In this document: in pieces, positions 16,385 to 26,485 of the stretch
Position numbering within the stretch: the first letter of the stretch is position 1
Layout: the number at the start of each line of letters is the position of its first letter
From: Trinickia mobilis
GTDB lineage: Bacteria > Pseudomonadota > Gammaproteobacteria > Burkholderiales > Burkholderiaceae
Direction: 5' to 3'
DNA: 64,000 nt
NCBI RefSeq assembly: GCF_017315705.1
Contig: NZ_JAFLRF010000001.1
Location: forward strand, 216,479-280,478
Translations under genes and position numbers: made by a program
Notes under the pieces: model-generated
What the model was told of the DNA's origin: nothing
What the model saw: only the letters and a program-made list of their open reading frames with translations
Database searches by the model: none

Positions 16385-17107
16385 TCAGCGTTTGTTCCGG
16401 CGCGGAGCGATGCCGTTCGTGAGCAGCGCGATCGCATGACGCGCGATTTCGTCCGTGCCGATCTGCCGCCGTTGCGGATCGGAACGCCAGAAGGTCGACG
16501 CCGCCAACGGCAGCAGCGTGAGGCCGAGCAGCGTGGGAAAGACGAGTGCCGGTTCGAGGTCCGGATTCAGGCGCCCTTCCTTTTGCCAGCGGACGATCCA
16601 CTGAATCTCGTCCTTGCGATGCGTGTCCTTGAAGCGGTCGCGCATGCGCTGCCTCAGCAAGCCCGCGTCGCTGATGACCTCGCGGATCCATAGCGACGGA
16701 AACCACGGACGCTCAGCGGCGAGATCGACGAAACGCTGCGCGAGCGCCGCGAGCGCCGCGACCGGGTCGCCCGCGTTGTCCTCGAACGCGCCGCTGATTG
16801 CCGCTCGCACCGGGACGAAACGCTCGTCGATCAGCACGTCGAGCAGTTGTTCGCGAGTCTTGAAGTAATAGTGCACCATCGCCGGCGTGACGCCCGCTTC
16901 GCGCGCGATCGCGGCAAGCGTCGTATCGACGATGCCCTGCCGCGCAAACAGCGCGAGCGCCGTGTCGAGGAGTTTCTCGCGCTGCTCCGGGCCGCTGGAG
17001 CCGCCTGCCGGCCGGCCGGGCCGGCGCGGCGCCGCTGCAGGCTTCGGCGCAGCCTTCGCTGTTCGCGTGCTGTTTTTGGCGTTCTCTGCGCGCTTTCTGG
17101 TAGCCAT
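16385..17107 (-). CDS. TetR family regulator, likely repressor of the divergent MFS pump
   Basis: The protein is 240 residues from ATG 17107 (MATRKRAENAKNSTRTAKAA). A basic, Lys/Ala/Pro-rich 35-residue leader precedes the TetR helix-turn-helix (LLDTALALFARQGIVDTTLA, AREAGVTPAMVHYYFKTREQ). The ligand-binding half shows ERPWFPSLWIREVIS. It is divergent from the DHA2 efflux gene with an 83-base intergenic region containing an ATTAAT repeat, so autoregulation and control of the pump are inferred. In-frame upstream codons to 17176 would cover the operator and are rejected. Confidence 0.88.
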   Translation of the reverse strand: MATRKRAENAKNSTRTAKAAPKPAAAPRRPGRPAGGSSGPEQREKLLDTALALFARQGIVDTTLAAIAREAGVTPAMVHYYFKTREQLLDVLIDERFVPVRAAISGAFEDNAGDPVAALAALAQRFVDLAAERPWFPSLWIREVISDAGLLRQRMRDRFKDTHRKDEIQWIVRWQKEGRLNPDLEPALVFPTLLGLTLLPLAASTFWRSDPQRRQIGTDEIARHAIALLTNGIAPRRNKR

Positions 17108-17149
17108 CGTCGAATTGAGTCGTTTGACTGCGAAAGGAATGTCGCCTAT

Positions 17150-18708
<1,559 letters not shown>

Positions 18709-18713
18709 GCAGC

Positions 18714-18739
18714 GCCCGTCGAGCCGCGAAATGACGGGC
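18714..18739. terminator. Hairpin between convergent MFS and RidA genes
   Basis: GCCCGTC (18714-18720) pairs with GACGGGC (18733-18739), a 7-bp stem 5 bases after the MFS stop codon, followed by GGAAAAAG. There is no T-tract, so at best a weak or Rho-assisted terminator. Confidence 0.35.
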
Positions 18740-18800
18740 GGAAAAAGCATGCCGCCATGAAGGAGCGATGCTCGCCTGGCTCAGGCGCCTGCCGTTGATG

Positions 18801-19205
18801 TCACACCATCGCCGTCGCTTCGATTTCGATCTTGAAGCCGAAATGCAGCGGACCTGTCGGCACGACGGCGCGCGCCGGCCGTGCATCGCCCGCCCAGCGT
18901 GCGTAGATCTGATTGAAACTCGCCCAGTGCTCGACATCGGCGATATAGACGCGGACCTGCACCAGTTGCCCAATGCTGCTGCCCGCGCCTTCGAGCGCCG
19001 CCTCGATGTTCGCAAGCACCTGCTCGGCCTGGGTTTCGAAGGACGCGTCGGTCAGCTTCCGGCCATTCGCGTCGATCGGCAATTGCCCCGATACGAACAC
19101 GAGCCCGTTCGCGATAGCGACGTGGCTATAGTGGCCGCCCGGCGTCGCGAGTCCCGCGGGGTTTTCGGTGCGCGCCCGCCGCGCGCTCTGTTCATTACCA
19201 GCCAT
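18801..19205 (-). CDS. RidA family (YjgF/YER057c) enamine/imine deaminase
   Basis: The protein is 134 residues from ATG 19205 (MAGNEQSARRARTENPAGLA). ENPAGLATPGGHYSHV, GLVFVSGQLPIDANG, QAEQVLANIEAALEGAG and VQVRVYIADVEHW are RidA-type segments. The position usually occupied by the catalytic Arg lies in PARAVVPTG. The start overlaps the end of the D-threonine aldolase gene by 11 bases and has GGAG upstream, so the two are translated together. PLP enzymes that make enamine intermediates commonly travel with RidA, which removes the reactive by-products. Confidence 0.85.
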   Translation of the reverse strand: MAGNEQSARRARTENPAGLATPGGHYSHVAIANGLVFVSGQLPIDANGRKLTDASFETQAEQVLANIEAALEGAGSSIGQLVQVRVYIADVEHWASFNQIYARWAGDARPARAVVPTGPLHFGFKIEIEATAMV

Positions 19206-20343
19206 GAAAGCGACTCCATACGGTAGTTTCGCCATCGTCCGATAGCGCGTGATATTCCGGAAACTGCGCGCCCGTTGCGCAAGCGTGATTGGGCAGGATG
19301 CGCAGCTTGGTTCCAATCGGGAAACGCGTCGTCACGTTGATGTCTTGCGGTCCGTTTGCGGATTGCGGCTTCGCGGGCGAGAGAATGCCGTGCTCCTGGT
19401 TCGCGCCGCTCAATACCCAATCGTTCAACGGTGCGCCGTCGAGCGCACACGGCAAACCATAGCCGAAATCATGCCTCTGCCTCGACGTGCCGCGGTCGCG
19501 GCTCATCGCCATCCAGCCTGCGTCCAGAATGACCCAGCCTTTTTCCGGCTGATGACCGATGACCGTCGCAAGCACGCTCATCGCGATGTCGTCGATCGAG
19601 CATACGCCCACGTTGTGCATCACGAGATCGAAAAAGACATAGACGCCCGCCCGCACCTCGGTCACGCCATCGAGCGTCCCGGCGGACAACGCCGTCGGCG
19701 TCGAACCGACGCTTACCGCTTCGCAAGGCATCCCCGCGTCGCGCAGCCGCTGCGCCGCGCGAACGCAGCCCGCTCGTTCCTGCTCGGCAAGCGCAGACAG
19801 GGCCTCCGGCGTGTGAAGCTCATAGCTGGACCCCGCGTGCGTCATCACGCCTCCCACCTTGGCGCCGCCCTCGTGCAAAATGCGCCCGACTTCGAGCAAC
19901 GCGTCCTGCTCCGGCGTCATGCCCGAACGATGGCCATCCGTGTCGACCTCGATCCAGACTTCGAGCGACGCTCGCTGCTCGCGCCCGAACTTCGCCACTT
20001 CCCATGCCGCGGGCACGTTGTCGACCACCAGCTTCAAATCGCAGCCCTTGCGTCTTAGCGCCATCGCTCGGGCCAGCTTCGACGGCGCGATACTGACTGC
20101 GTAAAGAATATCCGTCACGCCCGCCGAAAAAAACGCTTCGGCTTCTTTCAGCGTCGAAACGGTGATGCCTTTCGCTCCCGCCGCCAGTTGCGCGCGGACC
20201 ACCTCCAGGCATTTGGTGGTTTTCACATGCGGGCGGAATTTCACGCCGAGCGCGTCCATGCGCGCTTGCATGCGCGTGATGTTCCGCTCCATCCGCGAGA
20301 TGTCGATCAATGCAGCCGGCGTATCGAGTGCGTCGAGTTTCAT
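19195..20343 (-). CDS. DSD1-type PLP enzyme (D-threonine aldolase/D-serine dehydratase-like)
   Basis: The protein is 382 residues from ATG 20343 (MKLDALDTPAALIDISRMER) with AAGGAAAG upstream. It belongs to the fold-type III alanine racemase-like family. The PLP lysine is in FRPHVKTTK, GSTPTAL and GVYVFFDLVMHNVG line the cofactor, and the C-terminal LPNHACATG provides the His and Cys metal ligands. Expected reaction: retro-aldol cleavage of D-3-hydroxyamino acids or dehydration of D-serine. It overlaps ridA and is divergent from nothing close, with the LysR gene 170 bases upstream on the same strand. Confidence 0.85.
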   Translation of the reverse strand: MKLDALDTPAALIDISRMERNITRMQARMDALGVKFRPHVKTTKCLEVVRAQLAAGAKGITVSTLKEAEAFFSAGVTDILYAVSIAPSKLARAMALRRKGCDLKLVVDNVPAAWEVAKFGREQRASLEVWIEVDTDGHRSGMTPEQDALLEVGRILHEGGAKVGGVMTHAGSSYELHTPEALSALAEQERAGCVRAAQRLRDAGMPCEAVSVGSTPTALSAGTLDGVTEVRAGVYVFFDLVMHNVGVCSIDDIAMSVLATVIGHQPEKGWVILDAGWMAMSRDRGTSRQRHDFGYGLPCALDGAPLNDWVLSGANQEHGILSPAKPQSANGPQDINVTTRFPIGTKLRILPNHACATGAQFPEYHALSDDGETTVWSRFHGW

Positions 20344-20515
20344 GCTTTCCTTCGCCCTGGATAAGCGGACGTTGAAGAGGGATCGCTCATGAGCCGGAAC
20401 ACTCCTAGGGTTGCCGTTCGTCCATGCCCCCAAGTATAGATTTCGATCCGGCGTTATCGATTCAGTCCAATTCACTCAATCATTCAAAGAATCTGAATGT
20501 TCGCCGATCAGCCGC

Positions 20516-21421
20516 TCAGGTTCGCCACGGCGGCTGGGGCTTGAAACGGTCCTGCAAATAGCGCATGAAATGCTTGGTGCGGGCGGGCAAACCCGCGCGA
20601 TTGTGCGTGAGCGCGATCACATCGGCATCCCGCGCCTTCCACGCGGGCAACAGCCGCACGAGATTTCCCTGCGCGATATCGTCGGCGACGTCCCATTCGG
20701 ACCGGAGGATGACGCCGCGGCCTTCACAGGCCCAGCGGCGAATCACTTCGCCATCGTTGCAGATCAGCTTCGAGGAGACCCTGACACTGCGCGTCATGCG
20801 GCCCTTGCGAAACTGCCAGAGCGACACGTCTTCATTGTTCTCGCGCAGCACGATGCAGGGGAGCTTCGCCAGATCGTCCGGGTTCTCCAGGTTTGGGAAA
20901 CGCTTCATCAGCGACGGCGACGCGCAAACGAAGCGCGAATTCGGTGCGATCGCGTAACCGACAAGATTCGACGCAGGCAGCTCGCCGATGTGAACGACGA
21001 GGTCGTAGCGATCGGCCGTTTCAGTCAGCGGCTGATCGGACAGCGTCAGCACGATGTCGACGTCTGGATTGTCCTGTTGGAAATCGGCAATGACGGGAGC
21101 CAGATAGCGCCGCCCGAATCCGAGCGGCGCGTTGACCTTCAAGGTGCCGACGAGCCCCGAGCGGCGCGCCAGCAGGTCCTCGAACAGCGTGTCGAGCTGC
21201 TGCACGAGTTCCGCGCCGCGCCGGCACAGCAATGCCCCTTCCTCCGTGAACCGCAGCCTGCGCGCGGTGCGGTCGACCAGCCGCGTATCGAGCTTCTTCT
21301 CGATCTGTTGGAGACGCTGCGTGACCGCGGACGGCGAAAGCTCGAGTTTTCTCGCCGCCGCGACAAGGCTGCCGGAATCCCGTATCGCCAGCAGGAAACG
21401 GATGTCGGAGGAGTCGTTCAT
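20516..21421 (-). CDS. LysR family transcriptional regulator
   Basis: The protein is 301 residues from ATG 21421 (MNDSSDIRFLLAIRDSGSLV). The helix-turn-helix is SLVAAARKLELSPSAVTQRL. The effector domain contains LKVNAPLGFGRRYLAPVIAD and DRYDLVVHIGELPAS, placing it in the CrgA-like LysR group. It lies in the same direction as the D-amino-acid enzyme pair and may activate it. The effector could be a hydroxy-amino acid but this is not visible in the sequence. An upstream in-frame extension to 21553 overlaps the agmatinase gene and is not used. Confidence 0.88.
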   Translation of the reverse strand: MNDSSDIRFLLAIRDSGSLVAAARKLELSPSAVTQRLQQIEKKLDTRLVDRTARRLRFTEEGALLCRRGAELVQQLDTLFEDLLARRSGLVGTLKVNAPLGFGRRYLAPVIADFQQDNPDVDIVLTLSDQPLTETADRYDLVVHIGELPASNLVGYAIAPNSRFVCASPSLMKRFPNLENPDDLAKLPCIVLRENNEDVSLWQFRKGRMTRSVRVSSKLICNDGEVIRRWACEGRGVILRSEWDVADDIAQGNLVRLLPAWKARDADVIALTHNRAGLPARTKHFMRYLQDRFKPQPPWRT

Positions 21422-21461
21422 GTCGGTGCCGTGGGTTCGTCGATTTGTCGAGCACGCGTCG

Positions 21462-22424
21462 TCAGCGCGCACCCACCTTCTTCTGACGCCACAGGCACAG
21501 CAAATCGCAGGCGATATGCGCGGCGGCAAGCGCCGTGACTTCGCTCTGGTCATACGCAGGCGCCACCTCCACCACGTCGGCGCCGATCAGGTTCACCGCC
21601 CCCAATCCGCGCACGATCGCGAGCGCCTGCGCCGACGTCAGTCCGCCGGGCACCGGCGTGCCCGTGCCCGGCGCAAAGGCGGGGTCCAGGCAGTCGATGT
21701 CGAACGTCAGATACGCCGGACGGCTGCCGACGATCGACGCAATCCGCTCGAGCGCGGCGCGCGTGCCATGCTCATGCACCCACGCGGCGTCGAGGATAGG
21801 GATGCCGAGAAAGTCTTCGTTCCAAGTGCGAATGCCCACCTGCACCGAAGTCTTCGGATCGATCAGCCCTTCCTTCACGGCCTTGTAGAACATCGTGCCG
21901 TGATTGAGCGAATCGGGGCTGTCGTCGGCCCACGTGTCGCAGTGCGCGTCGAAGTGAATCAGCGACAGCGGCTTGCCGTACTTCTGCGCATGCGCGACGA
22001 GCAGCGGATACGTGATGTAGTGATCGCCGCCGAAGGTCAGCATCTTCGCGTTCGAGCGCAGGATCGTGCGCGCGTGCTCGATGATCGCGGGCTTGATCGA
22101 CAGCGGATTGTGCGCGTCGAACCAGCAATCGCCGTAGTCGGTCACGGCGAGATCGTCGAACGGGTTGAAGCCCCAAGGGTACGGATGCAGCTCGGCAAGC
22201 TGCACGCTCGCCGCGCGCACGGCAGACGGACCAAGCCGTGCGCCCGGGCGGAACGTCGTGGCGAGGTCGAGCGGCACGCCGGACACGACGACATCCACGC
22301 CGTCGAGTTCGCGCGTGTATTTGCGCCGCATGAACGACAGCACGCCCGCGTAAGTGTTTTCGATGGAAGAGCCGTAGAGGGACGGACGGCGAATGGCGCC
22401 GTCGCCGTAGAGGAGTTCAGTCAT
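21462..22424 (-). CDS. speB: Agmatinase/ureohydrolase
   Basis: The protein is 320 residues from ATG 22424 (MTELLYGDGAIRRPSLYGSS). The arginase-family binuclear Mn motifs are all present: LTFGGDHYITY, IHFDAHCDTW and TFDIDCLDPAFAPGTGTPVP. It would hydrolyse agmatine to putrescine and urea, feeding the neighbouring putrescine pathway. Guanidinobutyrase or related specificities cannot be excluded by motifs alone. It lies downstream of, and on the same strand as, the puuC gene with a 130-base gap. Confidence 0.85.
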   Translation of the reverse strand: MTELLYGDGAIRRPSLYGSSIENTYAGVLSFMRRKYTRELDGVDVVVSGVPLDLATTFRPGARLGPSAVRAASVQLAELHPYPWGFNPFDDLAVTDYGDCWFDAHNPLSIKPAIIEHARTILRSNAKMLTFGGDHYITYPLLVAHAQKYGKPLSLIHFDAHCDTWADDSPDSLNHGTMFYKAVKEGLIDPKTSVQVGIRTWNEDFLGIPILDAAWVHEHGTRAALERIASIVGSRPAYLTFDIDCLDPAFAPGTGTPVPGGLTSAQALAIVRGLGAVNLIGADVVEVAPAYDQSEVTALAAAHIACDLLCLWRQKKVGAR

Positions 22425-22554
22425 GAGACGACCTGATGGAACGTGCCGAATCAAACGCGCGAGGGTTCCTGGTGAAGCGCGTCGAATCAGCGTCGGATTC
22501 ATTGGGAACGCGACGGCGCGCGCGATGGCGCCGCCGCGCTGGCTTGCGAATCCT

Positions 22555-24048
22555 TTAGCGCAGCCGCACGAGCGTGGACTTCAGCTCGGTGTACTTCTCC
22601 AGTGCGTGCAACGACTTGTCGCGGCCGTTGCCCGATTGTTTATAGCCGCCGAACGGGAAGTTCATGTCTCCCCCTTCGTCGTAGCAGTTGACCCATACCG
22701 TGCCCGCCCGCAAGCTGCGCGCGATTTCGTGCGCGTGGGTCAGGTTCGCGGTCCAAACCGCGGCGCCAAGCCCGTACTCGCTGTCGTTCGCGATCTTCAC
22801 CGCTTCCTCGATGCTGTCGAACGTGATGACCGAGAGCACAGGCCCGAAGATTTCTTCGCGGGCGATCTTTGCGTCCGGCTTCGCGACATCGAAAATCGTC
22901 GGTTCGATATAGAAGCCGCCGCTTTCCGGCCTGGCGCGCGAACCGCCGAGCAACAGCTTCGCTTCGGCACGTCCCGCTTCGATATAGCCGAGCACGCGCT
23001 CGAGCTGGGTCTTGTCGACGATCGCGCCCATCGACGTCCGCGGATCGAGCGGATTGCCGGGAGTATAGCCGCGTGCGGCCGCAATGACCTTATCGAGGAA
23101 CGCATCCTTGATATCACGATGCACGAGCAGACGCGAACCGGCGGTGCACATCTCGCCCATGTTGTAGAAGATGGCACCGGCAGCGGCGTTGGCCGCGCGG
23201 TCGAGATCGGGGCAATCGGGCAGCACGATGTTCGGCGACTTGCCGCCGAGTTCGAGCCACACGCGCTTCAGGTTCGACTGCCCGGCGTATTGCATGATCA
23301 GCTTGCCGACGTTGGTCGAGCCCGTGAACGCCAGACAATCGACGTCCTGATGCAATGCAAGCAGCTTGCCCGGTTCGCCGCCGCCCGGCAGCACGTTGAA
23401 AACGCCGGCGGGAATGCCGGCTTCGTGCGCGAGTTGCGCGACGCGGATCGCGGTCAACGGCGACTTCTCCGACGGCTTCAACACGACGCTGTTGCCCGCC
23501 GCGAGCGCCGGGCCGAATTTCCACGACGCCATCAGAAGCGGGAAATTCCACGGCACGACAGCCGCCACGACACCCACCGGCTCGCGCGTGACGAGCCCCA
23601 CCAGATGATGATCGCTGGGCACCACTTCGCCGCCCACTTTGTCGATCGCCTCGGCGAACCATTCGACGCAATACGCGGCGCCGGGCACGTCCACAGTCGT
23701 CGTGTCGCCGATCGGCTTGCCCGCGTCGAGCGTTTCGAGCAGCGAGAGTTCGTCGAGATGCTCGCGCATCAGCGCCGCCCAGCGCAGCAGGATTTTTTTA
23801 CGCGCGCGCGGATTGAGCCCGGCCCATACGCGTGCTTCGAAAGCACGCCGCGCCGCGGCGACTGCGCGATCCACCTCCTGCGCGCCGCTATCGGCGATTT
23901 TCGCAAGCACCTTGCCGTCGATCGGACTCACGCAATCGAACGTGCGGCCCGATGCGGCCGCGCAGTATTCGCCGTCGATAAACGCCCGCCCTTCGATCAA
24001 GAGCTTGGCGGCCAGGTCGTTCCAATCACTCAGGTTCTTCTTTTCCAT
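22555..24048 (-). CDS. puuC: Gamma-glutamyl-gamma-aminobutyraldehyde dehydrogenase
   Basis: The protein has 497 residues of the NAD(P)-dependent aldehyde dehydrogenase superfamily. The cofactor region is VVPWNFPLLMASWKFGPALA, the general-base Glu is in VWLELGGKSPN, and the catalytic Cys is in YNMGEMCTAGSRLLV, which matches PuuC/AldH-type enzymes. It oxidises glutamylated or free aminobutyraldehyde made by the PuuB oxidases and SpuC aminotransferase encoded nearby. GAGG lies 7 bases before ATG 24048. It follows puuR on the same strand (127-base gap), suggesting co-expression and PuuR control. Confidence 0.9.
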   Translation of the reverse strand: MEKKNLSDWNDLAAKLLIEGRAFIDGEYCAAASGRTFDCVSPIDGKVLAKIADSGAQEVDRAVAAARRAFEARVWAGLNPRARKKILLRWAALMREHLDELSLLETLDAGKPIGDTTTVDVPGAAYCVEWFAEAIDKVGGEVVPSDHHLVGLVTREPVGVVAAVVPWNFPLLMASWKFGPALAAGNSVVLKPSEKSPLTAIRVAQLAHEAGIPAGVFNVLPGGGEPGKLLALHQDVDCLAFTGSTNVGKLIMQYAGQSNLKRVWLELGGKSPNIVLPDCPDLDRAANAAAGAIFYNMGEMCTAGSRLLVHRDIKDAFLDKVIAAARGYTPGNPLDPRTSMGAIVDKTQLERVLGYIEAGRAEAKLLLGGSRARPESGGFYIEPTIFDVAKPDAKIAREEIFGPVLSVITFDSIEEAVKIANDSEYGLGAAVWTANLTHAHEIARSLRAGTVWVNCYDEGGDMNFPFGGYKQSGNGRDKSLHALEKYTELKSTLVRLR

Positions 24049-24175
24049 CAGGATGCCTCACTGTTATGCGCTCGATGCGCGGCGCGCCGTGAATCGTGAC
24101 GGCCGCACCGGCTCGAGCGCGTCGCGCGTCGTGCGCCGGTACTGTTTCGAGATGCCGGTTGTTCGAGCGCGAACC

Positions 24176-24772
24176 TCAGAACGTAGCCGGCGAATTCGCC
24201 GACACGATCTCGCAGACTTGCTCCGCGCTCGGATTGCGAAAGCGATGCGGAAAGCGGCTTTCGAAGAAATAGCTGTCACCGGGGTCGAGCAGCCACGTCG
24301 TGCCGTCGACAGTCAATTCGATCTGACCGCTGACGACGACGCCGCCCTCGTGTCCTTCATGCTGCAGCATCTCGGGGCCCGTATCCGAGAGCGGCTGATA
24401 GACCTCGCGCAAGATGCACATGTTGCGGTCTTTCACGCCGGCCCCGGCCAAGTAGAACTCGATCGATTCGTTGCCGAGATTCGGCATGTCCGCGCGGCGC
24501 GAGATGACCGCGCGGTTCTCCTCGATATCGAACGTGAAGAACTCCGCAAGACTCATCGGTATGCATTCGAGCAGTTTCTTGAGCGACCCCACCGACGGGC
24601 TCACGCGGTTTTGCTCGATGAGCGAGATCGTGCCATTCGTCACACCAGCGCGCTTGGCCAATTCGCGCTGCGACAAGCCATGCTTCTTACGGATGTACTG
24701 AAGACGGGTAGCCACTTCAATGGACACGATGCGCTCTCGAATCGGGGTTGAATCGGGATTGATAAGGCTCAC
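24176..24772 (-). CDS. puuR: XRE-cupin regulator of putrescine catabolism
   Basis: The protein has 198 residues if the GTG at 24772 is used; an internal GTG at 24727 gives 183, closer to E. coli PuuR. The XRE helix-turn-helix is LSQRELAKRAGVTNGTISLI, with EQNRVSPSVGSLKKLLE following. A cupin domain forms the C-terminal half (HEGHEGGVVVSGQIEL, LDPGDSYFFES, PHRFRN). PuuR-type repressors bind putrescine through the cupin and derepress the puu genes. It is divergent from puuD across an unusually long 866-base gap. Confidence 0.85.
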   Translation of the reverse strand: MSLINPDSTPIRERIVSIEVATRLQYIRKKHGLSQRELAKRAGVTNGTISLIEQNRVSPSVGSLKKLLECIPMSLAEFFTFDIEENRAVISRRADMPNLGNESIEFYLAGAGVKDRNMCILREVYQPLSDTGPEMLQHEGHEGGVVVSGQIELTVDGTTWLLDPGDSYFFESRFPHRFRNPSAEQVCEIVSANSPATF

Positions 24773-25638
24773 GGGTGTTGAATATTCTAATCACTTTCAT
24801 GCCCGCGCCGCTCGGGGAAACCCTGAAAAATTTTCGAAATCGCGGCTACGTCACCGCGCATTCTGCTTGACTCTGCGTTGCGCACGTCCTCCGGGAAACC
24901 CCCGAGACAAAATTGTATAAAAGGAATTGACGCCGTTTTTGGCTCGTATATCCTGATTCCCAGGTCGTCGTCACACCTTTGTCACGCAACGCAGCATAAA
25001 TGATTCATAAAGGTGCAAGCGATAGACCCATGCCCCGTTTCGTTAAACGCACACACGTTTTCTCGAACGAGGCGTTCAATACTTTCAACGCAGCCAGTCG
25101 AGTGTAATCGTGAGAGTCCGAGGCCCTTTGGTTAGGTGGGATCGAAGTCAGTTGCGGGGTTGCCCCCGTGCTGACGGCGCCATCGCCGACGGCAGCAGCG
25201 GCAGCCTTGCGTTTCGCCGTTTCCTGTCCGTCTTCACGATCCTCTCCCGTCGCTCCGTCCGACGCCATAACGCAGTCGCAGCACGCGCCTTCATTGCGGT
25301 GCACTGCGACGAGGTCGCTTCCCTGCTCCCGTAGGGCCTCTTTCCTTCTTCGCGGTTCGATTTGTCGGATTGCGTGAACGTGTGTTGATTCGCACGTATT
25401 GCGCTAGCTTGCGCTCGTCCGTCGTGAGCCTGTGGCATCGCGACGATAGCGCGACGGGGCGGACTGCGCCCTGCAACCGGGAAATCGAACCGCACCATCC
25501 ATTTCGCTTGGGTCCGGCGTGCGCTTTCGCGCAACGTCAGGCGGCTTTCGTGCATCCGCAGAAAGCCGCGGCACGCTGCCGCCCAATGCGGAGTTTATCG
25601 ATGCCGCATGCCGCGGCCACTGAAACACACTGTTAGTC
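24773..25638. other. Long regulatory intergenic region between puuR and puuD
   Basis: No convincing gene in 866 bases. The frames found here have arginine-rich shadow-like composition. The first 150 bases by puuR are AT-richer and contain likely promoter-like stretches (around 24905-24930, AAATTGTATAAAAGG). The perfect inverted repeat at 25541-25569 is the clearest structure. This is the natural site for PuuR operators, but no sequence matching the enteric PuuR box was recognised. Confidence 0.45.
25541..25569 (+). promoter_or_regulatory. Perfect inverted repeat upstream of puuD
   Basis: GCGGCTTTC (25541-25549) and GAAAGCCGC (25561-25569) make a 9-bp stem with an 11-base loop, 70 bases before the puuD start. 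It could be an operator or an mRNA leader hairpin. The spacing of about two helical turns between centres also suits a dimeric regulator. Confidence 0.4.
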
Positions 25639-26433
25639 ATGCGAAAGAAACCGCTGGTAGGCGTTACCGCCGACAGAACGATGATGGGAGCGCATCCGTC
25701 CCATGTGACCGGCGAGAAGTACATCGCCGCGATCGTCGACGGCTCGGAAGCGCTGGCGATGCTGCTGCCCGCTCTCGGTGCGAAGCAGGCAACCGAAGAC
25801 GTGCTGGCTGCGCTCGACGGCCTGCTTTTCACGGGCGCCTATTCGAATGTCGAGCCGCATCACTACGGCGGCGAGGCAAGCGCACCGGGCACGCTGCACG
25901 ACCCGGCGCGCGACGCGACGGCGCTGCCGCTGATGCGCGCAGCAATCGATGCGGGCGTCCCCGTCCTCGCGATCTGCCGTGGCTTTCAGGAGATGAACGT
26001 GGTCTTCGGCGGGACGCTGCATCAAAGCGTTCACGCGGTGGAAGGCTTCAACGACCACCGCGAGAACAAAGACGACGCCCTTGACGTGCAATACGGGCCC
26101 TCGCATTCGGTCCGCCTGAGCCAAGGCGGATTGCTCAGCCGCCTCGCGGGCGGCGCGCTCGAGGCGCGCGTGAATTCGCTGCACGGCCAGGGCGTCGAGC
26201 GGCTTGGAGACGGCTTGCTGGTTGAAGCCGTCGCGCCGGACGGACTGATCGAGGCGATCAGCGTGAAGGACGCACCGGCTTTCGCACTGGGTCTGCAATG
26301 GCACCCGGAGTGGAAGCAGGCGGACGACCCGCTCTCGAACGCGATCTTCCGTGCGTTCGGCGCCGCCTGCCGCGATCGAATGCGCACCAGGGCCGGCTTG
26401 GACGTAGCACCGGCGGCTGCTGCACGCCGCTAG
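25639..26433 (+). CDS. puuD: Gamma-glutamyl-GABA hydrolase, class I glutamine amidotransferase-like
   Basis: The protein has 264 residues. The nucleophile elbow is LAICRGFQEMNV (Cys), with GLLFTGAYSNVEPHHYGG early in the chain and the His/Glu pair in ALGLQWHPEW. These are the features of the C26 peptidase/PuuD family, which releases GABA from gamma-glutamyl-GABA in the last step of the glutamylated putrescine route. It leads the puuD-puuA-spuC upper-strand operon. No good Shine-Dalgarno precedes the ATG. Confidence 0.88.
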   Translation: MRKKPLVGVTADRTMMGAHPSHVTGEKYIAAIVDGSEALAMLLPALGAKQATEDVLAALDGLLFTGAYSNVEPHHYGGEASAPGTLHDPARDATALPLMRAAIDAGVPVLAICRGFQEMNVVFGGTLHQSVHAVEGFNDHRENKDDALDVQYGPSHSVRLSQGGLLSRLAGGALEARVNSLHGQGVERLGDGLLVEAVAPDGLIEAISVKDAPAFALGLQWHPEWKQADDPLSNAIFRAFGAACRDRMRTRAGLDVAPAAAARR

Positions 26434-26485
26434 GCACGCCCCGCTGATCGGCCGGTCCGCGCACAACTCTGCTAAGAGAACAATC

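Noticed and set aside
24773-24960. PuuR operator boxes next to puuR
   Set aside because: AT-rich stretches are present but no repeat matching a known PuuR consensus could be identified by eye, so no site is claimed.
25005-25630. Several frames in the puuR-puuD intergenic region
   Set aside because: All are Arg/Ser/Pro-rich and mutually overlapping with no recognisable protein features.
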